A DNA stretch of 64,000 nt from Mercenaria mercenaria (lineage: Eukaryota; Mollusca; Bivalvia; Venerida; Veneridae). The notes below the pieces were generated by a model. That model was not told where the DNA came from and did no database searches. It saw only the letters and a program-made list of their open reading frames with translations. A program made the translations under genes and the position numbers. Positions 35,901 through 47,800 of this stretch are shown here, piece by piece. The stretch is taken from NCBI RefSeq assembly GCF_021730395.1, contig NC_069361.1, positions 80,733,001 to 80,797,000 of the forward strand. The letters are read 5' to 3'. The first letter of the stretch is position 1; each line of letters begins with the position of its first letter.

Positions 35901-38900
35901 ATACCTACTGGCCTAGTTTTTAACCGCACATGACCCTATTTCGAACTTGACATAGATATCTTCAAGATGAACATTCAGATCAATTTTCATGAAGATCCAT
36001 CGAAAAATATGGCCTCTAGAGAGGTCAAAAGATTTTTCTAATTTTAGACCTACTGACCTAGATTTTGACCGCAGTTGACCCAGTTTCAAACTTGACCTAG
36101 ATATCATCAAGATGAACATTCAGACCAACTTTCATACAGATCCCATGAAAAGTATGGCCTCTAGAGAGGTCACAAGGTTTTTTTATTATTTGACCTACTG
36201 ACCTAGTTTTTTAAGGCACGTAACTCAGTTTCAAAGTTGACCTAGATATCATCAAGGTAAACATTCTGACCAATTTTCATGAAGATCCATTTAAGGGTAT
36301 GGCCTCTAGAGAGGTCACAAGGTTTTTCTATTTCAAGACCTACTGACCTAGTTTTTGATTGCAGTTGACCCAGTTTCAAACTTGACCTACATATCATCAA
36401 GATAAACATTCAGACCAACTTTCATACAGATCCCATGAAAAATATGGCTTCTAGAGAGGTCACAACGTTTTTTCATTATTTGACCTACTGACCTACTTTT
36501 TGATGGCACGTGACCCACTTCCAAACTTAACCTAGATATCATCAAGATGAACATTCTGACCAAATTTTATGGAGATCCATTCATAAGTATGGCCTCTAGA
36601 GAGGTCACAAGGTTTTTCTATTTTTAGACCTACTGACCTAGTTTTTAACCGCACATGACCCTATTTCGAACTTGACATAGATATCATCAAGATGAACATT
36701 CAGACCAACATTCATACAGATCCCATGAAAAATATGACCTTTAGAGAGGTCACAATGTTTTTCTATTATTTGATATACTGACCTAGTTTTTGACGGCACG
36801 TGACCCAGTTTCAAACTTGACCTAGATATCATCAAGGTGAACGTTCTGACCAATTTTCATGAAGATCTTGTGAAATATATGGCCTCTAGAGAGGTCACAA
36901 GGTTTTTCTATTTTAAGACCTACTGACCTAGGTTTTGACAGCACGTAACCCAGTTTTGAACTTGACCTAGATATCATCAAGGTAAACATTCTGACTAATT
37001 TTCATGAAGATCTTATGAAATATATGGCCTCTAGAGAGATCATAAGGTTTTTCTATTTTTAGACCTACTGACCTAGTTTTTATCGGCACGTGACCCAGTT
37101 TCAAACTTGACCTAGATATCATTAAGATGAACATTCTGACCAATTTTCATAAAGATACCATGAAAAATGTGACCTCTAGAGTGGTCACAAGCAAAAGTTT
37201 ATGGACGGACGGACGGACAGACGGACGGACGACGGACGCCGCGCGATCACAAAAGCTCACCTTGTCACTTTGTGACAGGTGAGCTAAAAAGCGGCCTACA
37301 TTTAAAACAGCCAGGTTCGGTATTTCGTCCAGCGAACGTGTCAGGTACTTGAGCACGATGTCTGTAATTCGGTTTGCGGAGAGATCAACTTCTTTCACTG
37401 TACTGTTCTGCTGTAAAGCTGTTACCAAAGCTTTCCCTCCCTCTTCGCCAAACCCGTTCATGGAAACCAGGAATATCTCGAGCTCTGTATTTTTCTGTGT
37501 ATGATAACGAAACGTGTATACATATATTTATATGTCGAGAATGAGTAAAAAAGTTATTTGTATTAAAAAAAACAAGGCGCACAGCTTCCTAGTTCTTCAG
37601 AGTCGAATGCAAAATTTTAAGACGTTTCCGTACAAAAATATTCCTCATTATAGGAATATCTGACCTTTGACAGACAGATTTTTCAGATGTTTTTATTTGT
37701 TGACTTTGACGAACTAGTCTAAAGTAACTAATAACAATCGTAGGTCACGGCGTTCCAGTTTTCAGTTTACTGTGTATTCTACCTAATAAACAATATAATA
37801 ATTATGCAAAAACAATGCACATACATTTTCTAAATAAAACTTTTTAAAAATTTAGTCCTTACTGTCTATAAGTTGTTAAAAGAATTAATCTCAATACTAA
37901 AATAGATCTTATAGGAATAAGCAACGTCAATCTGACTAAAGTACTTGATCTTCTAAACGAAGATCTGAGAACGACCCATTCACATTCGTCTTCTGTATAT
38001 TTTGGATTTCCATTATTGCTATTTTTATGTTATCCAATCAGACGACGTGTTCGATTGTCAAAGGATAAGAAAAATATGCGGTTATTCCAGGACACGAACC
38101 CGGGACCCCTCGCTTACAAAGCAAGTGGCTTACCGACTGAGCTAACCGGCCATCTGATACATTACAATATAAGAATTGTAAACATCAAAAGTCAATGCTA
38201 CATGTAGATTTGCAAGATGTTGTAAGCTAGGCTCTGATTGGCTAGCGAAAGAGCCGTCAGAACGAGGCAATGAATAGGTCGTTTTCAGATCCTATGCGTA
38301 GCGTAATATAGGAGATGTACTTTAGTCAGATTGAAGCAACGTTAAAATGTTAAAACAATCAACTGAAATAATTAACTTCCAATTTAACATGTAAAATATT
38401 TTTGAAAGAAATGTATGGGTAAATTTTGCTCAAAATAACTTCCTTGATCCAGAACATCTTTTAAAATGTATAAATGCTGGGTGCTCCACTGAAGGAAAAA
38501 CTGACTTCTGTTGGTTTTTTTTTAGATGAAATTGCCAAAAACATAGGTTTCAACCTTCAAATGCCGTGACAAAAAGTGTATTCTTTATATTAATCTTAAG
38601 GTTTGATCTATTATAAAGAATTCCACATGAAAACAAATATTTTCTGAAAATAAATGGCCGGAAAAAATCTTTGTAACCATAAACGTTTCTGTTACTGTAT
38701 ATGTGTAAATGTGTAAATGTAGATGTATCAAAGGCGTTCAATTTGACTCGCCAAAAAAATCCGACATTCCAAATAGCCTCTTCAAAAATAGCCTCACCAA
38801 GTGTCAAATTAACGTGTTTGTGCATTCTATAAATACAATTTAATTTGAAAAAAAAAAAAATAAGAGAACTATCTGAAGAACAAGAAAACACGTCATCCAA

Positions 38901-41900
38901 ATTAAAATTTCATTTGTTGAAGTTTGACATAGTTTCGTGTGTGGTTAAAGTGTTACCTTTAAAGCAGAGCACAGACTTAAAGCACCAATTTGTCGGATGT
39001 TATTCCAGCCAAGGTCTAACAATTTCAGAGAGATATTGTTTCCTGAAACAAAAGGTCAGACACATGTAAACAATAGAAAATGTACAAAAATATGATATAT
39101 CTAATTAAGCGATATTTCTTACAGTATCAAATACAAAGGTAGATATTAAACTTAAACATACGTGGAACAATTCAGATTCTTAGGTCTGAAATGGGATATA
39201 TTTTCAAAATCGGTCCTTTATTTTTATATGTCTAAAGGCATAGATTCCCTGACTGGGTTTATTTTACTGTCATCATGAAAGCACATGTTGCCTCAAGCAC
39301 GTTCACATTTTAATTCAGGAGTGTATGAACAATGCAAGACTTTTAACGAAGATAGAGAGACGTGAAAAAAAAACAGAAACACAAAGAAATGCAGTATGAA
39401 AAACAGACGAAAAACAAATTCATACCCAGACTTTTGCTGATCAAAGTAGCGCCTGCATCACCAATGTCATTACCAGCTAGAATTAGCTCCTTCATTGTGA
39501 CATTGTCCTGGAATAATACCATAATTACAACGACATGCTTTCGAACTTTCTCTTCGCCTATAATCTCTTACGCAAATTCTATGATTGAGATTTTCACAAA
39601 ATCACGAACCTGATAAGACTATGACGTAAATTGCATCAACCATCATTGTGTTAGACACGAATGAAAACGTAGTGACGCATATACCGGTATTTTGATTAAC
39701 TGATTTCTGAACAAAGATTTGTCAATGAACGTGTTTTAACAATTATAAGATGGCTTAACAGGCGGAATGGGATGAATAATAAACCGTACCTCAATGATTC
39801 CAGCGATGTATTTTGCACCTTTATCACCTAAGTTATTCTCTGAAATAAAAATGATTTAAAATCTTTTCGCTGTGCTTCGAATGATATATCTTCATCACGC
39901 GACTGACTGTTTAAATCTCAGAAAAATCCATTTACGTTAGGATATAAACATATTTTAATTTTATAAATTAACCAACATTATATCTAACGATATATTTTTA
40001 CAAATGTTACCTGAAATATCTAACTTGAGAAGAAAGCAGTTGCCAGATAATGATGACCGTAGATATTTAGCTCCCTGTGGACCAAGATTGTTACAGGCAA
40101 GATACTGAAAAAAAAAACACATTTTTTTGGACGCAACGAGTATTTTCAAATGAAATTTGCCGCGTCCAGTTTCTATGCTTTAAAAGTAAGTCCTACTTTT
40201 ACCATGTATACAAATTCCGCTTATTCGAATTAACTTGGTTATATCAAACTGTCATCTAATCCAAAACCAGTTTAAGTCATTCTGCCCGTATTGTTTTTTT
40301 CTATTTTCGGTTGCGGACCGACTTTGCGATGCATTTCTTATTTTTAATTCTTCCGAAAATCTTTATCTCGTTTTATTTATTTAACTACGCCGGGATTTTT
40401 TCAATCCAATACTTTTATTCATTATCCCATAGTTTATTTCATGAAGGATACACAAAATAATTATAGAGAAACATGTACAGTAATCTAAATTGTCTCTGGA
40501 CTGAAAAAAAAATGAAACTGGCACCCTTTTGTTCTGATAATCATTACTTACTCTGCTTTTTATTACAGAAAAAAATGATACCATGGAGAAAGCTTACCAT
40601 TTCTGTGAGATGTTTATTCTCATGCAAAACTTCTTTGAAGTATTTCATCCCTTTAGGCCCTATAGCATTGTCTTCTATGTCAAGCGTACTAAATGTTAGA
40701 TCATTCTGTAAAAACAAACGGTGTGTTATGATTTTATTCGCACAATACAATATAATGTTTTATTTCTGAAAAAAAACCAACATAATCTTTCTAAATGTTC
40801 TCTGTCATTGAACGAAACAAGCTAAAATAAAGAACTTTTGCTTTAAAAGTGATATCCATTGGTATACTTTTCATGATTTATTTACGCTGATACATTACTC
40901 GATCAATTTAGTACGCTTCGTCAGACTTAACTTGGTTCTGCTTATATCGTTATATGACTTTATGCGAGGTCGCGAAAATATGTGACAAATTGTCAATTTT
41001 TTTCAAACAACGTCACATTTTGTCATCTTGAAAATTCTGGAACACAGATCTCCTTGTACAGACGATAAAAACAAAGGCTAGATTACATTTTTTTTTTTTT
41101 TGAAAAAGAAAAGAACGTAATTTCCATTTAATATTTCTTTTGCTACAAGGATCCGTATTGATCAATTTAATTGCTGTTGCTCTATTGACCTTTTTACAAA
41201 ACGGACATACACGACTTAACCACAAGAAATATTACCTTAATAAAATTGGATAATGTGATTGAATCTCCTTTGCTTAGGTACCTATGCTTCATATACATTT
41301 CGTCATCCAGACAATGACGCAGGAAGTATGAATTCGGATTACTTCTAAATTTACGGCATTCCTGTTTATATTCCGGAAACGCACCATCTTTCAAGACCTC
41401 TCGAGATCTTTCGTCTGCTATCAGATCGAAACCTGCAAAAATCACGTTGTGTTTACAATTACTGTGTAATAAAAGAGAGAAAATCCTTCAAGTTTAATGT
41501 TATAGGTATAAGACGGACAGAGAAACAATCCGTCTAGATAGAATTTTTAATGAAGGCATGCAGAACCTATTTCATTATTAAATTCTGTAACTTATAATGG
41601 CCTTAAAAAGTGTTTAAATTATTAATGACACAGCAAGCTGATGAAGTCTTATCATCAGGTAGACAGAAAATCAAAATGCAACCAACTGTTACTGCATATT
41701 TTAAACACAGAGACTGCAGAGAAACATACTAGTAACTTAAAAAAAACCTAAATGCGTATCCAGAGATACTGCTAACATTATGGCTTGTAAAAACCCCGCT
41801 TTTTTCTCATCCTGTAAATTCTGAAAAACAAACAAAGTAAACTGTTTAATGTTTGTCAGCAAAAAGATTCGAATCCATTTGTACATACCTATCTGCTTAT

Positions 41901-42555
41901 CCAAATCCGTGTCATAACCATCGTCGTCGCTTTCGGAAATTTCCTCCCACCAAGGTGTTTCTTCATTAAAATACTTCCGTATTTGTTGTTTAAATTTTCC
42001 ACCGCTTAACAATTTGTCTTTGGATTCGTTATATCTTTCACTGCTAACAAGGGGCGGGCACCATGCTTTAGTTCGTTCAAAAGAACCTCTTGTAGATAAT
42101 CTTCTATACGTAGCACTATTTGAAAGTTTCAAAGGACTTATTTTCTCATAAGAAAGGTCTGTATGCGCTTTTGCGACAGTAGAACTATTTTTCGTGTTAT
42201 TAACGACAGGAACAGTATGATCGCGCACGAATCTTTGCTTCGAATTTCCGAAATTTTCAAAACCCTTTTCAGAATTTCGTTGAACTCTACTTGAGATAGA
42301 ATAATGCTTTTCTGGGCGGTTGTCGTGTTTCCTTTGTTTTGTTTCCAGTTTATGTGATCCGTCACTTGATGCAGAGTATCGGAGACGCTTTTGAGTCATT
42401 GTACTTCCGGTATGTGATCCCGTTTCAACAGACCCAATTTTCGGATATCCTCGAAAAGAAGACATGTAATCACTTCCGGGAGTGACATATCCAGTGTCTA
42501 TTCTCGGAAACTGTGAAGTACTTCCTCGTAAAATTCCTGCTTCATAATCGTCCAT
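29944..42555 (-). CDS. LRRC74-like leucine-rich repeat protein, 13 coding exons (693 aa)
   Basis: Exons: 42555-41889, 41432-41236, 40705-40598, 40104-40011, 39839-39790, 39507-39426, 39042-38957, 37494-37300, 34342-34250, 32665-32512, 31870-31770, 30966-30881, 30112-29944. All have GT/AG borders and consistent phases, giving 2082 nt with stop. Residues 1-222 are a Ser/Arg-rich, probably disordered N-terminus ending in GYDTDLDKQIG. Residues ~223-288 contain NSYFLRHC. Residues ~289-524 carry ribonuclease-inhibitor-type LRRs, e.g. LDIEDNAIGPKGMKYF, LILAGNDIGDAGATLI, LDLGWNNIRQIGALSL and MNGFGEEGGKAL. Then come an acidic stretch (DYDEDDDDD) and a basic C-terminus. Order and sequence resemble human LRRC74A from memory, with about one repeat fewer. 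That family is poorly understood and often testis or cilia expressed. An acceptor one base before the ATG implies an upstream 5' UTR exon. The last two exons rest on splice phase only. Confidence 0.85.
30587..30774. mobile_element. Foldback MITE (AATAATTTATAGCAAAA family) in the last intron of the LRR gene
   Basis: The left end ATTAGAATCGAAATAATTTA and the right end (TGCTATAAATTATTTC) are inverted copies, with a second pairing tier around the CCGCC blocks. Related copies lie at 54680-54872 and within 62380-62860. This one is the most diverged. Confidence 0.7.
35528..37289 (+). mobile_element. Large element with ~145-bp internal tandem repeats and a terminal hairpin
   Basis: It opens with AAGAGGACCATGATGGTCC, including a perfect GGACCATGATGGTCC palindrome, then GAATCGCTCACC. 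About 11 units of ~145 bp follow, each with CCTCTAGAGAGGTCACAAGG, TGACCTACTGACCTAG, TTGACCTAGATATCATCAAG and TTTTCATGAAGATC blocks. A GACG-rich simple repeat (37204-37237) and a 3' hairpin at 37254-37285 (AGCTCACC...GGTGAGCT) close it. Start palindrome, central repeats, microsatellite and 3' hairpin together resemble Helitron/Helentron-derived non-autonomous elements, but that class is inference. It lies in intron 8 of the LRR gene on the opposite strand. Confidence 0.8.
37928..38333. mobile_element. MULE-like MITE with 9-bp target duplication
   Basis: The ends CAATCTGACTAAAGTAC and GTACTTTAGTCAGATTG are perfect inverted repeats. Weaker pairing extends ~100 bp inward (GATCTGAGAACGACC against GGTCGTTTTCAGATC). 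AAGCAACGT occurs directly on both sides (37919-37927 and 38334-38342), a 9-bp duplication as made by Mutator-like transposases. The element is 406 bp, in intron 7 of the LRR gene. Its interior holds a tRNA-like sequence. Confidence 0.88.
38079..38151 (-). other. tRNA-Thr(UGU)-like sequence inside the MITE
   Basis: On the minus strand GGCCGGTTAGCTCAGTCGG begins a tRNA-like fold. A CTTGC/GCGAG anticodon stem encloses TTTGTAA (anticodon TGT), and a CCGGG/CCTGG T-stem encloses TTCGTGT. The acceptor arms (GGCCGGT and AATAACC) pair poorly, so it is probably not a functional tRNA. Box A- and B-like sequences are present and could drive Pol III transcription. Confidence 0.7.
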
Positions 42556-44436
42556 ACTGAAAAAAGGTGAACAAAACTCAGTCTTAAAGTAAACTTTAAA
42601 TACTTACAACCGCATAAGAAACAAATCAATACATAGAAAAACTAGTGACGGTAGCTTGTGATATTTGTCTAAACTCCAACTCATGTTATTTCATTCAAAA
42701 TATTTCACCGACACTATCATATACCCTGTTAGAGAGAATGGCATTATGTAGCTTATAAAAGCTGTAAAAGGAAGCGGTTTATTAGAAAAACAAGATTTAT
42801 TATTTTCATCTGAAGTACTTTGCGACATATTTATAAAGCAAAAGTAAATATTTGATACAAATTTACAACCGAATCAAAAGTAAGTTTCACGACTCCAAAT
42901 ACATTGTTTTTATATAACAGTATAACGGTAAGTTTAATATTTCGTGAAAGTACTTTTATACGGAAGCTTTGTGGGGACATATAGTTGTCATTTTGATCAA
43001 ATGTTTTTGTAATAGAGCATGCAGCAATGGCGTAGTGTAGTGTATTTTACAAATAGAACTTACAACAAAGGTGTATATGGTACATTCTTAGCAAATAGAG
43101 CATGCAACAACGGTGTATATGATACATGTATTTACAAACAGAACTTACATCAGTGGTGCATATGATATATTATTACATGTAGCAAACAGAACATACAGCG
43201 GTGGTATATATATGACACATATATTGTGATATAAGATACTTTAATGATGCCATTATACGTTCGCAAAAAAAAAAAACTGCAATGATTTAATCCTATAACA
43301 AGTTGCAGAGATATTTGCAACTCTGTCTTTGTAAAAGAATCTGTTTATATAATATATACTTTTTAGAAATGCGCTTATGGTTAAGTATTGTAAGTTCAAA
43401 TTCTAAATATGTATATAAATCATTTTATGTGAACTGAAGTATCTATTTGTAACTTGCGTAAATCAGTATGATTTATAGATATAAATAAAACATCGAGGAA
43501 GAAAATATTCTGCTTTTACACTGTTACCTGAGAAATTATATTTTTAAGAATTTAAAAAATGTTAGTTTGTTTCATCGGGCAATTGTATATAACATAAAAT
43601 ATCATAAAAGAAAACATGTAAACTAGTTCACCTTTTTAAGTGCCGCTGTATTTATAGTTTTCCATAAATTTCACCTTTTCATTTTGCAGATTTTATAACA
43701 TTCCAAATATTTTGAGTTCGCCTCTAACTTTAAACATCCAACATATTATATGTTCTCCAAATATTTAGAATTGCATATATTAAATCAGATCGATTGGTTT
43801 AACTACTGATACTACACAGGTTTTGTGGAGAAGTGTACCGTTTTAAAGGACGAAATGTAAACTACATATATGGTAATTCGTGTCTTACATTTTAGTGTAT
43901 CATTAAAATATTTGAGTGAAGAGAATCTGATAATTTCACAGTGAAAAATCTTAAAATGCACTTAAGAGGAACTGAAAAACAAAAAATATGAAATTTGGTT
44001 AAAACCATTGGAAAGCATTGAAAAATTAAGAAAATATTTTTTGTGTTATTTCTTTCATTCGGGAACTCCAGAGTACAAAAAAAATCGTCTATATAATGTG
44101 TACAATAACATAGAAAAAACGCATAAACTAGACAAAATTCAGCAAATAATTTAAGAAATAATCTAAAAGATAATATTGCAAAATGTAATAAAAAAGTAAA
44201 AAAAAAACAACAATATAATGTCGACAAAATTTCATGTTTGGAAAAACACTAGATGCCGCTGAAAATTAAATGTCTGTGTTTTTAAAACTGTTGAATCTAA
44301 ATTACAGCATTTATTGGCTCTTAATATAAGTTACTACGAGTTTTGTCGGATAAGGATAAAACTCTTTTCGTGACATCTGAATTCTTGACGAAAATGCTTA
44401 ATGAATTCATCCGCAATCATTGTTTGAAAGCATGTA
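42556..44436. other. Upstream region of the LRR gene; no further exon identified
   Basis: The TTTTTTCAG acceptor just before the start codon implies a 5' non-coding exon upstream, but I could not place it. The region otherwise holds only a small minisatellite (43010-43225) and AT-rich sequence. Confidence 0.45.
43010..43225. repeat. Minisatellite, ~43-48 bp unit, 4-5 copies
   Basis: Blocks like CAAACAGAACTTACA followed by GGTGTATATGATACAT recur about every 45 bases, with moderate divergence. Confidence 0.7.
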
Positions 44437-45395
44437 CACTTCGACGAATTTCTAATTGGCCACCTAGTTTTTATCATATTTTATGAAAAATACAAATAAC
44501 CAAATATAAGTTTAAAACAATTTATTCCTAATATGTAAAACAAAAATCATTGAAATTCGATAACGGAAAGAAACTTATCAGAGGGTTAACATGGGCACCC
44601 TAAAAAAACACAAAAACTGCAAAATCAAATCACGTCGTATTTGATTTTGTTTCAATACTTTGTATGTCCACCTGCTGCGGCAATTATACAGCACGGCACC
44701 TTGTTCTCATTGATATAGTGTATCTTTGAAGATATTGTTGTGGAACTGTGGAATGGCCGCCCACATCCGATGAATAACACGCGTGAGCTCCCTGAGATCG
44801 GTTGCAGCGGCTGGGCGCGCACCTTGCATTTCAACAGCCACTCCCCCCCCCCCCCTCCATCCCCACCGTGCTAGATCAGATTTAAATCTGGACTTTTTGC
44901 AGGCTATTGGTGTGTTCGCACGCTGCTTGTTGCAAGCATTACTTGTGTGCCTCTAGCCGCGTGACATGATGCGTTATCATGTGTCAGTATTTTGCACTAA
45001 ATAACGAATAATAAAATATGTTGCAACTTTTATAACGACGCATAACATACTTGTCTGAAGGGGGTGCCGGCACGAATCATTCCGACGGCTTGAGCGCGTT
45101 CTACATTCCTCATTCTCGCCATATTTAATGTTTTTCATAAAAGGCAATCCACGAAGAATACATTCGTACCAAATACGACAACCTACCATGCCGTGCACGA
45201 GGACCGCGAGCACAAGAACTATTTTCGTACCTACCGTTCTGCATGGATGATTTTGTACATGAATACGTCTTTTCTTTCTGTGAATCGATAGATTAATGTG
45301 CACAATACAAAAATAACCACACTTTAGATTTATTGATTAAATATGTCGCATAATATCATATTTTATAGGGTGGCTAATTAAAATTCGTTGAAGTG
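44437..45395 (-). mobile_element. Internally deleted Tc1/mariner transposon
   Basis: Inverted ends CACTTCGACGAATTTCTAAT (44437) and the complement of ATTAAAATTCGTTGAAGTG (ending 45395) are flanked by TA on both sides. On the minus strand the transposase begins at 45122 with MARMRNVERAQAVGMIRAGT, a typical Tc1-like helix-turn-helix start. It breaks off near 45050. The C-terminal remainder appears from about 44910 (KSPDLNLI, a diverged SPDLNPIE catalytic block), with LRELTRVIHRMWAAIPQ and, in another frame, AAAGGHTKY at the end. At 959 bp versus the usual ~1.6 kb, the middle including most of the DDE core is missing. A C-run at 44844-44857 adds to the damage. Confidence 0.82.
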
Positions 45396-47400
45396 TATAT
45401 TCTTAAAATCTTGGTATTTTTGTCATGATGCGAAAGCAGTTATAGAGGCCATACTGAAAATCAATTTAACAAATTAAAATTTTCCAATTCTTAGTTTTCG
45501 AAAATGACCAGTTGTTTGACTTGGGTCGTAATCCAGTCTATGAAGGAAAAAAAAGCAACATGAAGGTTGGCAAATATCGGTATACGTTTCTCAAAGTATT
45601 TAACGACATCTATACGGATTATAGTAATACTATACAGCTTATTACAGATTTTTCCAAATGAAAATAATTCGCCTGTGGTTCATAAAAATCGTCCCTATCA
45701 AAGTAATTATAATAATCCTGGGTAAAAGCTTTCAAATTAAGTTAATACCCTCATGGCCATTTTTGTAGATAATTTCATTTCCGAAGGTCGCGCTATTAGA
45801 AACAGTAAATAACTGAAATTTAACTGTATAATAAGTTAGCCATGTAGAATATTAAACCCCTTATACGTCTACGTTACGAAGTTAACTTATAACCATTAAT
45901 TAAATACCAAATGCCGAATTCAAAATGACTTAAAGACTGGCTAAAATTCGAAAATATTTACGTCAGACTCACCCAAAGTTTACTCAGTTCAGCCATATAG
46001 TAACAATTTTTTATCTGAGAAGAAATGAAGAGCTAAATGTCTTCGAACCGGAGACATAATGCGGTTCATTTGCGTGTTTCATTAATCTTGTTTCGCCTGA
46101 CAAGTAACGAACCCGATTCACAAATGGTAATCCTAAAATCGTTAAAGATTTACAGCTTTGTATTAAGTTATTTTCTTGCCTTATGAACGATTTCTCTTGT
46201 AAATTTATACAATCTGAATTCAATGCCCGGGCATTGAGAATATCAACTAACAGCTGTTGAAAAAAAAATGCCACGCAATGTTGCGTACTTGTAGAGATTG
46301 TCGGGATTAAAACGATCACTGTATTGAGATTGTAGTCAGTTCACGCTTATCCAGTATCCAGTTGCGTCCGTTGCCCAGTCACCTTCCGGTCGAACAGTCT
46401 TTTACATATATTGAAATAATGACACAAAACCACTGTCGAACATTTTTTGATGATTTGAAACTCTATCAAATTAATAATTAACCTACATGCTTCAAGAGAA
46501 TAAGTCGAGATCTGCAGAAATCTGCGAGGGCTCATTTATATAAGAAAATTGACATTTAGTTAGAAATACGATATTTTTCATTAGTCGCAAACATACAGTT
46601 CAAATTTCGTATGACGACCACTGCAACAACCGATGTGTTTCATATTACGTGTCATATCTGTGTTCATGTTACCATAGAAACCAGAGCTGATGTACATCAT
46701 ACATGCTATGTAGCAGATTCTCTCCATTTGATGAAAGGAAAGAATTGAGATTTTACGTGAACAATTAAAATCAAATTATGACCGACATTCAGCATGTTTT
46801 ATATTGTGAAGGTACATGTAGTTTATTTTATTGGTAGGCGAAGATGCCTGGGAATAACTGCGAATGTGGTAAGATTATGTTTGTTACATGCCTCTTTATA
46901 TTACAAATCGCCAGTTCATAGTTTGTACTATGTGACTGGTATATGTTAAACACATGTACTTTGGGTTAATAAGGGCAAAATTTAAAAATGAATCTGCAAA
47001 AATTAATTTCTGATGACATGATATTAAACATTTGTTGAATGGCTCGCCGGTCAGTAGTCATACCTATCAGTCTTCGGTCTTTCAGACTTCGGGTAATGGT
47101 TTTGCCTTCTGACCAAGAAGCCATTCGACAACGGTAGTATTTTAATGACATGCTGTGTCGATAAAATGCGCAACCATCCTCGTCTACATTTCGAATTAAT
47201 GTTTTTTATAAATACCATAATACCATGCGATACTTTTCTGTCTCGAAAATGATTATACTTTCCACGCGTTTAGTAGAAACTTCAAGAGAAATATTTGAGC
47301 TTACATAAAAATATAATTGAAATTCTTATTAATATACTACATACAATTTTTTAAAACAGTACAAAAGTTCCTTGCACGTGTTCTCTCCTCTTGCTTTAAT
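45396..47400. other. Intergenic, nothing recognised
   Basis: AT-rich, short open frames only. Confidence 0.4.
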
Positions 47401-47407
47401 TTCCTAA

Positions 47408-47543
47408 TATACCAAACGTATTTCATCATAAAATATATACCAAACGTATTTTATCATACGTATTTTATCATAAAATATATACCAAACGTATTTTATCATA
47501 AAATATATACCAATATACCAAACGTATTTTATCATAAAATATA
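47408..47543. repeat. Short tandem repeat, ~27-30 bp unit
   Basis: ACCAAACGTATTTTATCATA plus AAATATAT repeats about five times, with partial units. The unit is itself partly palindromic (TTTTATCATAAAA). Confidence 0.85.
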
Positions 47544-47604
47544 CGTAGAAGTGAAACAATATTAAATACATAGTGGCATGCACTCATGCATTAATCGACC
47601 TTCA

Positions 47605-47800
47605 ATAATTTGTTTGTTTTTGGTTTGACTCCGTTTTAGATCAACAGTAGGCTATTTCAGTTTGTTGCCTGGATTTTTGTATCAATACAAACTGCGCATT
47701 CTCCACACAATGTCTCATACGCGTAGCACGGAGATCAAACTCACGACCCTGTGATTCGAAGAATTGAACTTAGTGGGCGGGCTGATTATTGAAGCGCCAA
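47605..47800 (-). mobile_element. tRNA-derived SINE, diverged
   Basis: On the plus strand the tail (TTTGTTTGTTTTTGGTTTGA) comes first. A core follows with GGCTATTTCAG and CTGGATTTTTGTATCAATAC, aligning with the SINE core at 17855-18050. The head complement near 47735-47790 (ATCAAACTCACGACCCTGTG) has a weak B box. Confidence 0.6.

Noticed and set aside
35913-36853. Minus-strand open frames of ~70 codons in the repeat element
   Set aside because: They recur with the ~145-bp unit and are shadows of it.
35528-37289. CRISPR-like or gene array
   Set aside because: Units are ~145 bp, contiguous and diverged without spacers; this is a eukaryotic tandem-repeat element.
38079-38151. Functional tRNA-Thr gene
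   Set aside because: The acceptor stem pairs poorly and the sequence lies inside a MITE with its own target duplication.
44977-45303. 108-codon minus-strand open frame
   Set aside because: It overlaps the Tc1-like transposase start in another frame; the transposase frame explains the region.
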